A stretch of DNA of 64,000 nt from an uncultured Muribaculum sp. (lineage in GTDB: Bacteria > Bacteroidota > Bacteroidia > Bacteroidales > Muribaculaceae): contig CAJTSJ010000002.1 in NCBI GenBank assembly GCA_910578785.1, forward strand, positions 62,001 to 126,000, given 5' to 3'. Of the stretch, positions 10,501 to 18,517 are shown one piece after another. Within the stretch, counting starts at the first letter, position 1, and each line of letters starts with the position of its first letter. Both the position numbers and the translations under genes were made by a program. The notes beneath the pieces are model-generated. The model saw only the letters and a list, made by a program, of their open reading frames with translations, ran no database searches and was not told where the DNA came from.

Positions 10501-11786
10501 ACGGTAAAGCGCTCAAACTTGTTGAAGCCCGCGTCCGTGCGGTTAAGTCCGCCCTCGACTGTGCCGATCCAGACCATGTCGTCGGAATCCTGGAATATGG
10601 CGTTGACCGGATTGCCCGACAGCGACGAGGGGTCGCCGGAGTCGTTGACAAACGAACGCACGTCGAGGCGGTTGCGGGTAAACTTGTTCACTCCGCCGCC
10701 TTCCGTGCCGACCCATATCCTTTCGCCGTCGACAAGTATGCAGTTGACAAAGTTATTGTTAAGCCTGTCCGTACCGCTGTCCGAACCTCCGGCGCCTATG
10801 CGCATGAAGTTGTCGCGAATCGGATTGTAGACATTAAGTCCGCGAAGCGTACCGACGAGCAGGCGCTTGTCCGACGTTATGGCCAGACTCGTCACGAAGT
10901 TCTGCGACAGCGAGTTGGGGTCGTTGTCGTCATGCATATACACTTTTATGATATCCTCGCCGCGATTGTAGCGGCATACCCCGGCATCGGTCGATATCCA
11001 CACCTCGCCGCCTTTGGTGACGAAATCTGTGACATAAATTCCCGACGGGAACTTCAATTGCTCCGACACAGGTTCGGCTATCACGTTTCCGTGAAAATCG
11101 ACTCCGAGCGACACTATCGACCCGTCAAGCAACACCCAGACATGGCCGTCGCCATACACATCTCTGATAACTACTTTATTGTCAAGCCTGTAGGGGGGGT
11201 TAAATGTCGCCATGCCACTTATCCGGCCTACTTCGTCAAACTGCAGACGCACTATGTCGGAGGCTGTGGCTATCCACAGACAGCCGTCACCGTCAAGCTC
11301 GACACACCACGCCAGCTCATCGAGCAACTCTCCGAGACGGCCGGTCATATCTGCCGGAACGGCCGGAGCAAGGGTGGCGACATCGATTACGTCGATTCCC
11401 GCATCGGAGGCTACCCAAAGCCGACCGAACGGATCCTCGCAAAGTTCCATTACAAAGTTGCTCTTTACCCGGTTGACAGCCGAATTCGGGCTGAAATGCA
11501 CGAATCCATAACCGTCGTAGCGCGACAGGCCTCCTCCGGACATGGCCAGCCAGATAAATCCCCGGGAGTCGGCACACATGTCGTCGACGAAATTGTGGCG
11601 CAGACCCTGCTTCATGGTCAGGTAACTGACACTGTATTCGTCGACCAGCGACGTACCCCTTGCAGTGACCGGCCTCGACAACGGCGCAGAAGCCACAACG
11701 CCCGGAAGCAATGCCATTAGACAGAACATCCATGCGCAACCCCATATCCGGGAACACATATTATTATATATGACAGCAGCGTTCAT
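7503..11786 (-). CDS. Hybrid two-component system (HTCS) sensor/regulator of the PUL
   Basis: 1427 residues, all parts of a classical HTCS in one chain. Signal peptide about 1-33; periplasmic two-component-regulator beta-propeller repeats (blades such as IWVGTEGGGVNKF, LWVGTWGGGIDLI, LWIGTNGGGIYH) to about 740; a Y_Y_Y immunoglobulin-like domain (GSYVLEVKYLKPGF) about 745-805; one membrane segment at about 817-837; histidine kinase with phosphoacceptor His920 in THEFRTP; HATPase with NLVGNAVKFTP and GSGIGLYL; receiver domain with Asp1224 in SDLMMPVMDG; and a C-terminal AraC-type HTH (GFNDSKYFTRCFTKQFG). It senses an oligosaccharide in the periplasm and activates both flanking operons. An alternative start is Met10 (11759). 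A -7 box TAATTTTG on the minus strand at 11940-11933 with CAAA (TTTG) at 11963-11966 probably drives it. Confidence 0.97.
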   Translation of the reverse strand: MNAAVIYNNMCSRIWGCAWMFCLMALLPGVVASAPLSRPVTARGTSLVDEYSVSYLTMKQGLRHNFVDDMCADSRGFIWLAMSGGGLSRYDGYGFVHFSPNSAVNRVKSNFVMELCEDPFGRLWVASDAGIDVIDVATLAPAVPADMTGRLGELLDELAWCVELDGDGCLWIATASDIVRLQFDEVGRISGMATFNPPYRLDNKVVIRDVYGDGHVWVLLDGSIVSLGVDFHGNVIAEPVSEQLKFPSGIYVTDFVTKGGEVWISTDAGVCRYNRGEDIIKVYMHDDNDPNSLSQNFVTSLAITSDKRLLVGTLRGLNVYNPIRDNFMRIGAGGSDSGTDRLNNNFVNCILVDGERIWVGTEGGGVNKFTRNRLDVRSFVNDSGDPSSLSGNPVNAIFQDSDDMVWIGTVEGGLNRTDAGFNKFERFTVEKGNLSHNSVSALAEDGEGRLWVGTWGGGIDLISRRRPGRVLNHLSATPDGRHRFVYVGMLFCDSINNLMWIGCDRGLYVCDLGTMELSEPFPGASGDITGSVAGVSDLGNHLWVGGNRGLYEINLNRRKADGTFEYRYIDHKFDNPDDKSTEKVASMSLSTDGGLWIGTNGGGIYHRYIAEDGTEVFDNYTSADGLPNDIALGVFEDAMGAVWTATYNGLSYRRKNGTFINYDRADGLPGDQFYWNAACRLRDGNLVFGTTTGLAVLSCDAVRMTRIPSKVHFTRQIVDGVESTPGDGASLHESVKSIGLEFSALDYDSDSRGVYYYCLSGFDKDWIKLPAPHHGVSYTNLSPGSYVLEVKYLKPGFSFNDAPASSFPITVRPYFYRQWWFVSMIVLLLLVSAMLIHRWRVRDLTRQKINLMRSVNERTSEISTQKRLLERRAVELSEQNRRLKQSNEEIMSQKTRLAEMARRVQELSVDRISFFTNITHEFRTPITLIIGPIERALKLSYNPQVIEQLHFAERNSKYLLSLVNQLMDFRKVESGKMEIVRTRGNFRSFITDTVESFRQMAEDRRIDLSLVCRLRSDMFSYDEEALRKVIINLVGNAVKFTPDGGRVKVYAALVPSAGHGSDASLYISVCDSGNGIDEADIERVFERFYQGNSQLKYPVAGTSGSGIGLYLCKSIVEIYGGRIWAKNNAGGAGCSFRLLLPVEADSAGEPVPAVLEEVDAADGEVAEREGSDARTAILVVEDNGDMRAFIRSILSEHYSVVEASNGEEALRILMSRHIDFIISDLMMPVMDGLELSRRVKEDFAISHIPFLMLTAKTSDETRLESFRIGVDEYLQKPFDENLLLARIRNILDNKRRHNRSFVSDMNVGSLNIDEESRDKKFMDQVMTVVKDNYKNSYFEVGDFAEALGISRSLLNKKLQSLAGQSAGQLMRSYRMNLARELIIQNRKTRSMNISEIAYEVGFNDSKYFTRCFTKQFGISPSAFMAEG

Positions 11787-11932
11787 ATAACCGTTCGTGA
11801 TGTGATTAGAATATCAGTTTACTATTAAAGCGCCGGACAATTCAGCCGAAAAGGCAGTTTAAGGTAACGCTATTCCCCTGGTATTTTCTCCCGGCGCAAT
11901 TCATGGCAATATTTCCAAATTGCAACGTTGGT

Positions 11933-11966
11933 CAAAATTACGAATTTTATCCGATTATTTTTCAAA
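11933..11966 (-). promoter_or_regulatory. Probable HTCS gene promoter
   Basis: On the minus strand TAATTTTG (11940-11933) matches the TAnnTTTG -7 consensus, and TTTG (11966-11963) lies 22 bp upstream, close to the preferred 19-21 bp. It gives a leader of about 140 nt before 11786. No TCCACC half-sites are near, so this gene need not be under its own control. Confidence 0.55.
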
Positions 11967-12019
11967 ACTTACACTAAAAAACTCTTAAATCCGATGTCAA
12001 ACTGCAATATTTCCATATA

Positions 12020-12047
12020 TCCACCTTTGTTAACGAATAATCCACCC
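12020..12047 (+). promoter_or_regulatory. Candidate HTCS operator, right copy
   Basis: TCCACCT at 12020-12026 and TCCACCC at 12041-12047 are direct half-sites exactly 21 bp apart. The proximal one ends 20 bp before the -7 box at 12068. Core, orientation, spacing and distance to the -7 box agree with the copy at 7321-7351 on the other side of the HTCS gene, although the flanking bases are different. Confidence 0.7.
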
Positions 12048-12067
12048 CGGAAATTGCCTCGTTTTAG

Positions 12068-12075
12068 TAACTTTA
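12068..12075 (+). promoter_or_regulatory. -7 box of the rightward arabinosidase operon
   Basis: TAACTTTA differs from the TAnnTTTG consensus only in the last base and has no -33 TTTG, consistent with an activated promoter. Transcription would begin near 12082, leaving a leader of only about a dozen bases before the GH43 start at 12095. Confidence 0.55.
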
Positions 12076-12094
12076 GGCAAAATTTTGCACAATC

Positions 12095-13606
12095 ATGAAG
12101 ACTCATCACATTTCTCTGTTATTATGCGCTATGGCGGCCTCGGCCATGTCGGGATGCTCTTCCGACCGCTTCACTCCGGTAAGCGCCGCCAATCCCTGGC
12201 AGGACGACTACACAGAGTTCGCCAACATGGAAAGCAAGGACAAGTGGGGCACATACAATGTCCACGACCCCGCCGTCACCCTCGTAGGCGACACATATTA
12301 TATGTACAGCACCGACGCCATCTACTTCGCGCGCCCCAAAGAACCCATGGACACCGCCGAGATGCGCCGCCGCCGACGCAACCGCGAGCCGATGGGCAAT
12401 GTGCAGATGCGCCGCTCAAAGGACCTCGTCAACTGGGAATTCATAGGCTGGGCACTCCCCGAAATACCGCAGGAAGCCGTCGAATGGGTCAAATCGTTCA
12501 ATCCGGGCATGCGCGGGGCTGCAAGCAACGTATGGGCGCCATACATGGTCGATGCCGGCGACGGCACCTACCGCCTCTACTTCTGCGTGTCGGCTTTCGG
12601 CCGGAAGACATCCTACATCGGACTGGCTACCGCCAAGTCGCCCGAAGGCCCATGGACCCACCGGGGATGCGTGGTGAAGACTTCGCCCGAATCGCCGATG
12701 AACGCCATCGACCCCAGCATCATCACCGACTCCAACGGCCGCCAATGGATGCACTACGGCTCATACTTCGGAGGAATATACTGCGTGGAGCTTAATCCGG
12801 CCACAGGACTGCCGGTAGTCGAAGGCGACCAGGGACATCTCGTGGCACGCCGTGCCAACTACCGCCGCGACAATCTGGAAGCTCCCGAAATCATCTACAA
12901 TCCCGAACACGACATGTATTATCTGTTCGGATCATACGATCCCCTGCAGACCACATACAATGTGCGCGTGGCACGCTCAAAGACAGCCGAAGGGCCGTTT
13001 GTCGACTTCCACGGCAAGGAGATGAGCGACACCACCGACAACTACCCCATCCTGACCGCCCCGTACCGCTTTGAAAATCACCCCGGATGGGTGGGCACTG
13101 CCCACTGCGGAGTGTTTGCCGACCACAGCGGACAGTTCTACATGGCCCACCAGGGACGCTACGCGCCCGAATCGGGGATGATGGACCTCCACCTCCGCCA
13201 GGTGTTCTTCACCAAAGACGGCTGGCCGGTAGTGGCTCCCGAACGCTATACAGCCACTCCAGGACGCAAATTCAAGTCGGCCGACCTCGCCGGAACATGG
13301 GAAATCATACGCCTGCAGGAGCCGGACAACGAACGCCCGTCACGTGGCGGAACAAGCCTGTTTGACAACGGATGGAACGTGTCGAAGACCCACGTGTTTG
13401 ACGAAAAAGGCTCCATTTCCGGCGATTCAGCCTCAACCTGGGCCTTGAATGAAGAAGAACAGCAACTTAATTTGACTCTCAACGGGGAAAATATAGATAA
13501 TTTGATTATATTTGCGGGACACGATTGGGAAAAAGAACTCGACACCGTACTGTTCACCGGACTCGACAAGGATGGACGCGCCGTATGGGGTAAACGTGTA
13601 ATCTGA
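12095..13606 (+). CDS. GH43 arabinan-degrading lipoprotein (endo-arabinanase-like)
   Basis: 503 residues with a lipobox (MSGC, Cys21), so probably anchored in the outer membrane. The five-bladed GH43 propeller occupies about residues 50-390 with the expected catalytic triad: Asp58 in NVHDPAV (base), Asp206 in AIDPSII (pKa modulator) and Glu262 in NLEAPEI (acid). The VHDPAV start and the long loops resemble arabinan endo-1,5-alpha-L-arabinosidases. A C-terminal beta domain of about 110 residues (AGTWEIIRL onward) matches the small lipocalin-like domain that follows the propeller in this GH43 branch. It is first in an operon with two GH51 arabinofuranosidases. Endo or exo mode cannot be decided from the sequence. 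Confidence 0.88.
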   Translation: MKTHHISLLLCAMAASAMSGCSSDRFTPVSAANPWQDDYTEFANMESKDKWGTYNVHDPAVTLVGDTYYMYSTDAIYFARPKEPMDTAEMRRRRRNREPMGNVQMRRSKDLVNWEFIGWALPEIPQEAVEWVKSFNPGMRGAASNVWAPYMVDAGDGTYRLYFCVSAFGRKTSYIGLATAKSPEGPWTHRGCVVKTSPESPMNAIDPSIITDSNGRQWMHYGSYFGGIYCVELNPATGLPVVEGDQGHLVARRANYRRDNLEAPEIIYNPEHDMYYLFGSYDPLQTTYNVRVARSKTAEGPFVDFHGKEMSDTTDNYPILTAPYRFENHPGWVGTAHCGVFADHSGQFYMAHQGRYAPESGMMDLHLRQVFFTKDGWPVVAPERYTATPGRKFKSADLAGTWEIIRLQEPDNERPSRGGTSLFDNGWNVSKTHVFDEKGSISGDSASTWALNEEEQQLNLTLNGENIDNLIIFAGHDWEKELDTVLFTGLDKDGRAVWGKRVI

Positions 13607-13660
13607 CCGCAATAGACAATAACACCACTGAACATCAACAATATAGTAATTATACATATC

Positions 13661-15640
13661 ATGAACTTTAAATCACATCTGCTCACAGCCCTTGCCCTTA
13701 CAGCAGGCATCGGCATGAACGCGGCCACGAACGACCTCGTGGTTCAGACCAACAAAATCGGAGCACCCGTACAGCCTACCATGTACGGCATCTTCTTCGA
13801 AGACATCAACTACGCCGCCGACGGCGGTCTCTATGCCGAAATGATCAAAAACCGCTCTTTCGAGTTCCCGCAGAACTTCATGGGCTGGGTTACGTTCGGC
13901 AATGTCGACCTTAAGGACGACGGTCCATTTGACAAGAACCCCCACTACGTGCGCCTCGGCGACCCTGGCCACGCCCACAAGCACACCGGACTTGAAAATG
14001 AAGGCTTCTTCGGCGTGAGCGTGAAGAAGGGCGAGAAATACCGCTTCTCAGTATGGGCACGCACTCCCGAAGGCGGCAAGTCGACTTTCCGCGTAGAAAT
14101 CGTCGACACCAAGTCTATGGGCGAGACCCAGGTAATCGCCAAGGAAGAGATTACCGTCGACTCCAAGGAATGGAAGAAATATCAGGTTGTAATCACCCCT
14201 TCTGAAACCCTGAAGGACGGAAAACTCCGCATATTCCTCAACAAGCCCGAAAAGACCGTTGACCTCGAGCACATCTCGATGTTCCCAGTCGACACCTGGA
14301 AGGGTCACGAAAACGGCATGCGCAAGGACCTCGCACAGCACCTCGCCGACCTCCAGCCCGGTGTGTTCCGCTTCCCCGGCGGATGTATCGTTGAAGGCAC
14401 AGACGTCGACACCCGCTACCAGTGGAAGAACTCAGTAGGCCCGGTTGAAAACCGTCCTCTCAACGAAAACCGCTGGCACTACACCTTCCCCCACCGCTTC
14501 TTCCCCGACTACTACCAGACATACGGTCTCGGATTCTATGAATACTTCCTGCTTTCTGAGGAAATCGGTTCTGAGCCTCTGCCCATCCTCAACGTGGGAC
14601 TCATCTGCCAGTATCAGAACGACGAAGACCAGCAGATTCCCGCAAGCGAACTCGACACATACATCCAGGACGCTCTTGACCTGATCGAATTTGCCAACGG
14701 CGATCCCTCGACCACATGGGGCAAGGTGCGCGCCGACATGGGACACCCCGAACCCTTCAACCTCAAAGTCATCGGCATCGGCAACGAGCAGTGGGACCCC
14801 ATCTACCCCGAACGCCTCGAACCGTTCCTGAAGGCCATCCGCAAGGCTTATCCCGACATCAAGATCGTAGGTTCGTCAGGCCCCAACTCCGAAGGCAAGG
14901 AATTTGACTACCTATGGCCGGAAATGACCCGTCTGAAAGCCGACCTCGTCGACGAACACTTCTATCGTCCCGAAAGCTGGTTCCTGGCACAGGGTGCCCG
15001 CTATGACAACTACGACCGCAAAGGCCCGAAAGTATTCGCCGGAGAATATGCATGCCACGGACGCGGCAAAAAGTGGAATCACTTCAACGCCGCCCTGCTC
15101 GAAGCCGCATTCATGACCGGACTCGAACGCAACGCCGACATCGTACACATGGCCACCTACGCTCCGCTGTTCGCCCATGTCGAAGGCTGGCAGTGGCGTC
15201 CCGACATGATCTGGTTCGACAACTTCTCTTCATTCCCCACCGCAAGCTACTACGTTCAGCAGCTCTATGCCAAGAACAAGGGTACAAACGTTCTGCCCAT
15301 CACAATGGACAAGAAGAACATCACCGGTGCCGAAGGCCAGAACGGTCTGTTTGCAAGCGCTGTCTACGACAAGGACCGCAACGAATACATCGTCAAGGTG
15401 GCCAACACCTCGGCCGAAGACCAGGAGCTGAACATCAACTTCGCCGGTATGAAGAAGAAAGAAGGTCTTTCGAAGGTTCGCGTGCAGACACTCTCGTCTG
15501 CCGACCCCGATGCTGAAAACTCTATCGAAAATCCCTCGAAGATCGTTCCCGTGGAGAAAGAGTTTGCCATCGACCAGGCACAGAACTGGACCACAGTGCT
15601 CCCCGCCAAGACTTTCGCAGTTTATCACTTCACGAAATAA
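13661..15640 (+). CDS. GH51 alpha-L-arabinofuranosidase with inserted CBM-like domain
   Basis: 659 residues with an N-terminal signal peptide (about 1-22), so exported to the periplasm or surface. The GH51 (beta/alpha)8 barrel shows the acid/base Glu376 in IGIGNEQWDP and the nucleophile Glu462 in VFAGEYACHG. Residues about 70-210 form an insert of the CBM4_9 type between the start of the enzyme (MYGIFFEDINYAADGG) and the barrel, an arrangement typical of larger eukaryote-like and Bacteroidetes GH51 enzymes. It releases terminal alpha-L-arabinofuranose from arabinan or arabinoxylan side chains. It lies 54 bp after the GH43 gene and 82 bp before the second GH51 gene (from 15723), so all three are probably one transcript. 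Confidence 0.95.
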   Translation: MNFKSHLLTALALTAGIGMNAATNDLVVQTNKIGAPVQPTMYGIFFEDINYAADGGLYAEMIKNRSFEFPQNFMGWVTFGNVDLKDDGPFDKNPHYVRLGDPGHAHKHTGLENEGFFGVSVKKGEKYRFSVWARTPEGGKSTFRVEIVDTKSMGETQVIAKEEITVDSKEWKKYQVVITPSETLKDGKLRIFLNKPEKTVDLEHISMFPVDTWKGHENGMRKDLAQHLADLQPGVFRFPGGCIVEGTDVDTRYQWKNSVGPVENRPLNENRWHYTFPHRFFPDYYQTYGLGFYEYFLLSEEIGSEPLPILNVGLICQYQNDEDQQIPASELDTYIQDALDLIEFANGDPSTTWGKVRADMGHPEPFNLKVIGIGNEQWDPIYPERLEPFLKAIRKAYPDIKIVGSSGPNSEGKEFDYLWPEMTRLKADLVDEHFYRPESWFLAQGARYDNYDRKGPKVFAGEYACHGRGKKWNHFNAALLEAAFMTGLERNADIVHMATYAPLFAHVEGWQWRPDMIWFDNFSSFPTASYYVQQLYAKNKGTNVLPITMDKKNITGAEGQNGLFASAVYDKDRNEYIVKVANTSAEDQELNINFAGMKKKEGLSKVRVQTLSSADPDAENSIENPSKIVPVEKEFAIDQAQNWTTVLPAKTFAVYHFTK

Positions 15641-15722
15641 TTAAATCCTAATTCTATCACATATTGAGGTCACCGAGGCTTCAGCCGCGGTGACCTCAAT
15701 AGTTAAAAAAACCAATCAAACT

Positions 15723-17258
15723 ATGCGTATCTCATCTTTATTGACCATGTTGGGTGTGACCGCTACAGCCCTCGCGGCTAACGAGACCGTCACAATCAAC
15801 CTCGCTCCCGAAGCCAAGGCTCCGGTAATTAACAAGGAAATCTACGGACAGTTTGCCGAACACCTCGGAACCTGCATCTACGGAGGCATTTGGGTAGGCG
15901 AAGACTCCCCTATCCCTAACACCAACGGCTACCGCAACGACGTGCTGCAGGCCATGCGCGACCTTAAGGTGCCCGTGCTCCGCTGGCCGGGCGGATGCTT
16001 CGCCGACGAATACCACTGGGTTGACGGAATCGGCCCGAAAGAAAACCGTCCGCGAATGGTCAACAACAACTGGGGCGGAACTGTGGAAGACAACAGCTTC
16101 GGTACCCACGAATTCTTCAATCTCTGCGAACTTATCGGCGCCGAGCCGTATCTTAGCGGCAACGTCGGAAGCGGATCGGTCGAAGAACTCGCAAAATGGG
16201 TGGAATACATCACTGCCGAAGAAGGCCCTCAGGCCAAAGTCCGCAAGCAGAACGGACGCGAAAAGCCCTGGAAGCTCAAATATCTCGGAGTGGGCAACGA
16301 AAGCTGGGGATGCGGAGGCAACTTCACTCCCGAATACTATGCCGACGTATACCGCCGTTACCAGACCTACTGCCGCAACTTCGGCAAGAACCGCCTTTAC
16401 AAAATAGCATCCGGAGCCAGCGACTACGACTACAACTGGACCGACGTGATGATGAAAAACGCAGGCAACCACATGGACGGACTTTCGCTCCACTACTACA
16501 CCGTGAAGGGTTGGACAGGAAGCAAAGGCTCAGCCACTGAATTCTCCGACTCCGACTACTACTGGACTCTCGGCAAGTGTCTCGAAATCGGCGACGTGGT
16601 AAAGCGTCACATGGACATCATGGACAAGTACGACCAGAGAAAGCGCGTGGGACTGCTCGTTGACGAATGGGGAACATGGTGGGACGAAGAGCCCGGAACC
16701 ATCCGCGGACACCTCTACCAGCAGAACACCATGCGCGACGCCATGGTGGCCGCTCTGTCGCTCAACACATTCCACAACCTCACCGACCGCGTGAAGATGA
16801 CCAACATCGCCCAGATAGCCAATGTACTCCAGTCGATGGTGCTCACAAAGGACGACAAGATGGTCCTCACCCCCACATATTTCGTGTTCAAGATGTACGT
16901 GCCTCATCAGGACGCCAAACTTATCCCGCTGACACTCAACACCCGCTACCGCGATGTTCGCGACGGACGAAAAGTGCCCGTGATAAGCGCTACCGCATCT
17001 GAGAAGGACGGCAAAGTGACCGTATCGCTCACCAACACCGACCTCACCGAAGCCTGCGACATCCAGATTCCGCTTGACGGCATCAAGGCAACCAAAGTGA
17101 CCGGCGAAATCCTAACTTCCAACGACATCCACGACTACAACGACTTCAGCCACCCCGAGACAGTAACCCTCAAGGACTTCAAGGGCGCCAAAATCAACAA
17201 AGGCATGCTGACCCTCACCCTTCCGGCCAAGTCAATCGTAACCCTCTCGCTCAACTAA
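15723..17258 (+). CDS. GH51 alpha-L-arabinofuranosidase (short form)
   Basis: 511 residues from the ATG at 15723, which places a normal signal peptide (to about ALAA, residue 19) at the N-terminus; an upstream in-frame ATG at 15690 would put a polar tail before it. The barrel has Glu193 in GVGNESWGCGGN (acid/base) and Glu315 in LLVDEWGTWW (nucleophile), and the C-terminal beta-sandwich typical of the family. It is about 150 residues shorter than the preceding GH51 because it lacks the inserted CBM-like domain. The WGCGGN motif is typical of the bacterial AbfA group acting on short arabino-oligosaccharides. Periplasmic cleavage of imported oligosaccharides is inferred. Confidence 0.95.
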   Translation: MRISSLLTMLGVTATALAANETVTINLAPEAKAPVINKEIYGQFAEHLGTCIYGGIWVGEDSPIPNTNGYRNDVLQAMRDLKVPVLRWPGGCFADEYHWVDGIGPKENRPRMVNNNWGGTVEDNSFGTHEFFNLCELIGAEPYLSGNVGSGSVEELAKWVEYITAEEGPQAKVRKQNGREKPWKLKYLGVGNESWGCGGNFTPEYYADVYRRYQTYCRNFGKNRLYKIASGASDYDYNWTDVMMKNAGNHMDGLSLHYYTVKGWTGSKGSATEFSDSDYYWTLGKCLEIGDVVKRHMDIMDKYDQRKRVGLLVDEWGTWWDEEPGTIRGHLYQQNTMRDAMVAALSLNTFHNLTDRVKMTNIAQIANVLQSMVLTKDDKMVLTPTYFVFKMYVPHQDAKLIPLTLNTRYRDVRDGRKVPVISATASEKDGKVTVSLTNTDLTEACDIQIPLDGIKATKVTGEILTSNDIHDYNDFSHPETVTLKDFKGAKINKGMLTLTLPAKSIVTLSLN

Positions 17259-17268
17259 CCGCCAATTC

Positions 17269-17311
17269 ACATAAAAACAAAAGCGGGACCCCATATTTGA
17301 GGTCCCGCTTT
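17269..17311 (-). terminator. Bidirectional rho-independent terminator between arabinosidase operon and yeiH
   Basis: A perfect 11-bp stem (AAAGCGGGACC at 17280-17290 with its complement at 17301-17311) encloses a 10-nt loop. On the minus strand it is followed by TTTTGTTTTTAT, a good terminator tail for the YeiH gene; on the plus strand the tail is weaker (TCATTTATAA). Confidence 0.8.
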
Positions 17312-17327
17312 CATTTATAACTGAAGT

Positions 17328-18365
17328 TTACAGCCAAATGGGGGCAAGATATTTCGACAGCAGGTAGCCGCCTCCGAGAAGCCACACGTAGAGGAATGCA
17401 GCGAGGATAAACGGCTTGGCTCCCGCCTTCTTGAACTTGTCGATGCTCGTTTCCGCACCGAGCGCGGCCATGGCCATGGTCAGAAGGAATGTGTCGATAT
17501 AGTTGATCGTATCTACCAGCGCGGCCGGAAGCAGGTCAAACGAGTTAAAGCCTATCACCAGAAGGAATCCTACGGCAAACCAGGGTATGTTGACCTTTCC
17601 CTTGCCTTCGGCGGCGTTGTCGCCGCTCTTGCGGCGGGCCACCCAGAATCCCAATATCAGCAACACCGGCACGAGAAGCATCACGCGTATCATCTTGACG
17701 ATGATAGCCACATTGGCTATCTCACCGCCCATGGCGTTGCCCGCGCCGACCGCATGGGCCACTTCGTGCAGCGTGGCGCCGGAGTAGATGCCCATCTCCT
17801 GCGGGGTCAGGTCAAGAAGTCCCGAACGGTAGGCAATAGGGTAAAGAAACATCGACAGCGTACCGAATATAACCACCGTAGCCACAGACACGGCAGTCTT
17901 GTAAGGCTGTGTCCGGATGGTCGATTCCGCACCAAGCACGGCGGCCGCGCCGCAGATGCCGCTTCCCACCGAGGTCAGCAAGGCCGTATCGCTGTCCATC
18001 TTAAGCATACGTCCGATGGCGATACCGCCCAGGATGGTGACCGCCACCACAATCGCGTCTATGACGATACCCGAAACACCGACATTGACAATGTCCTGAA
18101 ACGTCAACCGGAAACCGTACAGTATGATACCGATGCGCAGTATGCGCTTCGAACAGAACTGTATGCCGGGAACCCACGTTTCCGGCAGGTTGTTACGCAA
18201 CGAATTGGCATAAAGCATACCGAGTATGATACCGATGATCATCGGGCTGAACGATATATCCTTGAAAAATTGTGCATCGCCTATATAGAAGGCCGCGCAC
18301 GAAAACAGTGCAATCAGAAGCACGCCGTGGAGCATACTGACCCGTTTTGGGGAAATCTGTGGCAT
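17328..18365 (-). CDS. YeiH/UPF0324-family inner-membrane transporter
   Basis: 345 residues with about ten hydrophobic segments. Hallmarks of the YeiH/UPF0324 family include the N-terminal GIILGMLYAN, the LTSVGSGICGAAAVLGAES loop and the YSGATLHEVAHAVGAG motif. Members are annotated as putative sulfate exporters; in several bacteria the gene lies near sulfur or cysteine genes, but here no such neighbour is visible, so the substrate remains open. It is transcribed alone, leftward, from a promoter with TAATTTTG on the minus strand at 18407-18400, and ends at a strong terminator. Confidence 0.85.
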   Translation of the reverse strand: MPQISPKRVSMLHGVLLIALFSCAAFYIGDAQFFKDISFSPMIIGIILGMLYANSLRNNLPETWVPGIQFCSKRILRIGIILYGFRLTFQDIVNVGVSGIVIDAIVVAVTILGGIAIGRMLKMDSDTALLTSVGSGICGAAAVLGAESTIRTQPYKTAVSVATVVIFGTLSMFLYPIAYRSGLLDLTPQEMGIYSGATLHEVAHAVGAGNAMGGEIANVAIIVKMIRVMLLVPVLLILGFWVARRKSGDNAAEGKGKVNIPWFAVGFLLVIGFNSFDLLPAALVDTINYIDTFLLTMAMAALGAETSIDKFKKAGAKPFILAAFLYVWLLGGGYLLSKYLAPIWL

Positions 18366-18399
18366 AAGTCTTTTACATTTGGGTTATTGAAAATCAACG

Positions 18400-18407
18400 C
18401 AAAATTA
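18400..18407 (-). promoter_or_regulatory. -7 box of yeiH-like gene
   Basis: Minus-strand TAATTTTG, a full TAnnTTTG match, lies 35 bp before the start codon at 18365. No good -33 element is seen. Confidence 0.5.
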
Positions 18408-18481
18408 CACATTTTCCACAACCGGCATACATTACAGGAATAAAAAATCAACCGGGCCGATGAATTTAGTCGATTTATGAC

Positions 18482-18489
18482 TAACTTTG
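18482..18489 (+). promoter_or_regulatory. -7 box of the radical SAM/DUF4130 operon
   Basis: TAACTTTG is a full match to the Bacteroidetes -7 consensus, 28 bp before the ATG at 18518. No TTTG is seen 19-21 bp upstream. Confidence 0.55.
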
Positions 18490-18517
18490 TACTTGACCAT
18501 ATATCTTCTACATCGAT

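Larger units (their letters stand above)
11787..12094. other. 308-bp divergent intergenic region between HTCS and GH43 operon
   Basis: It holds the HTCS promoter (11933-11966) and, facing the other way, the operator and -7 box of the GH43-GH51-GH51 operon (12020-12075). The remaining sequence is AT-rich with no visible small gene. Confidence 0.6.
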
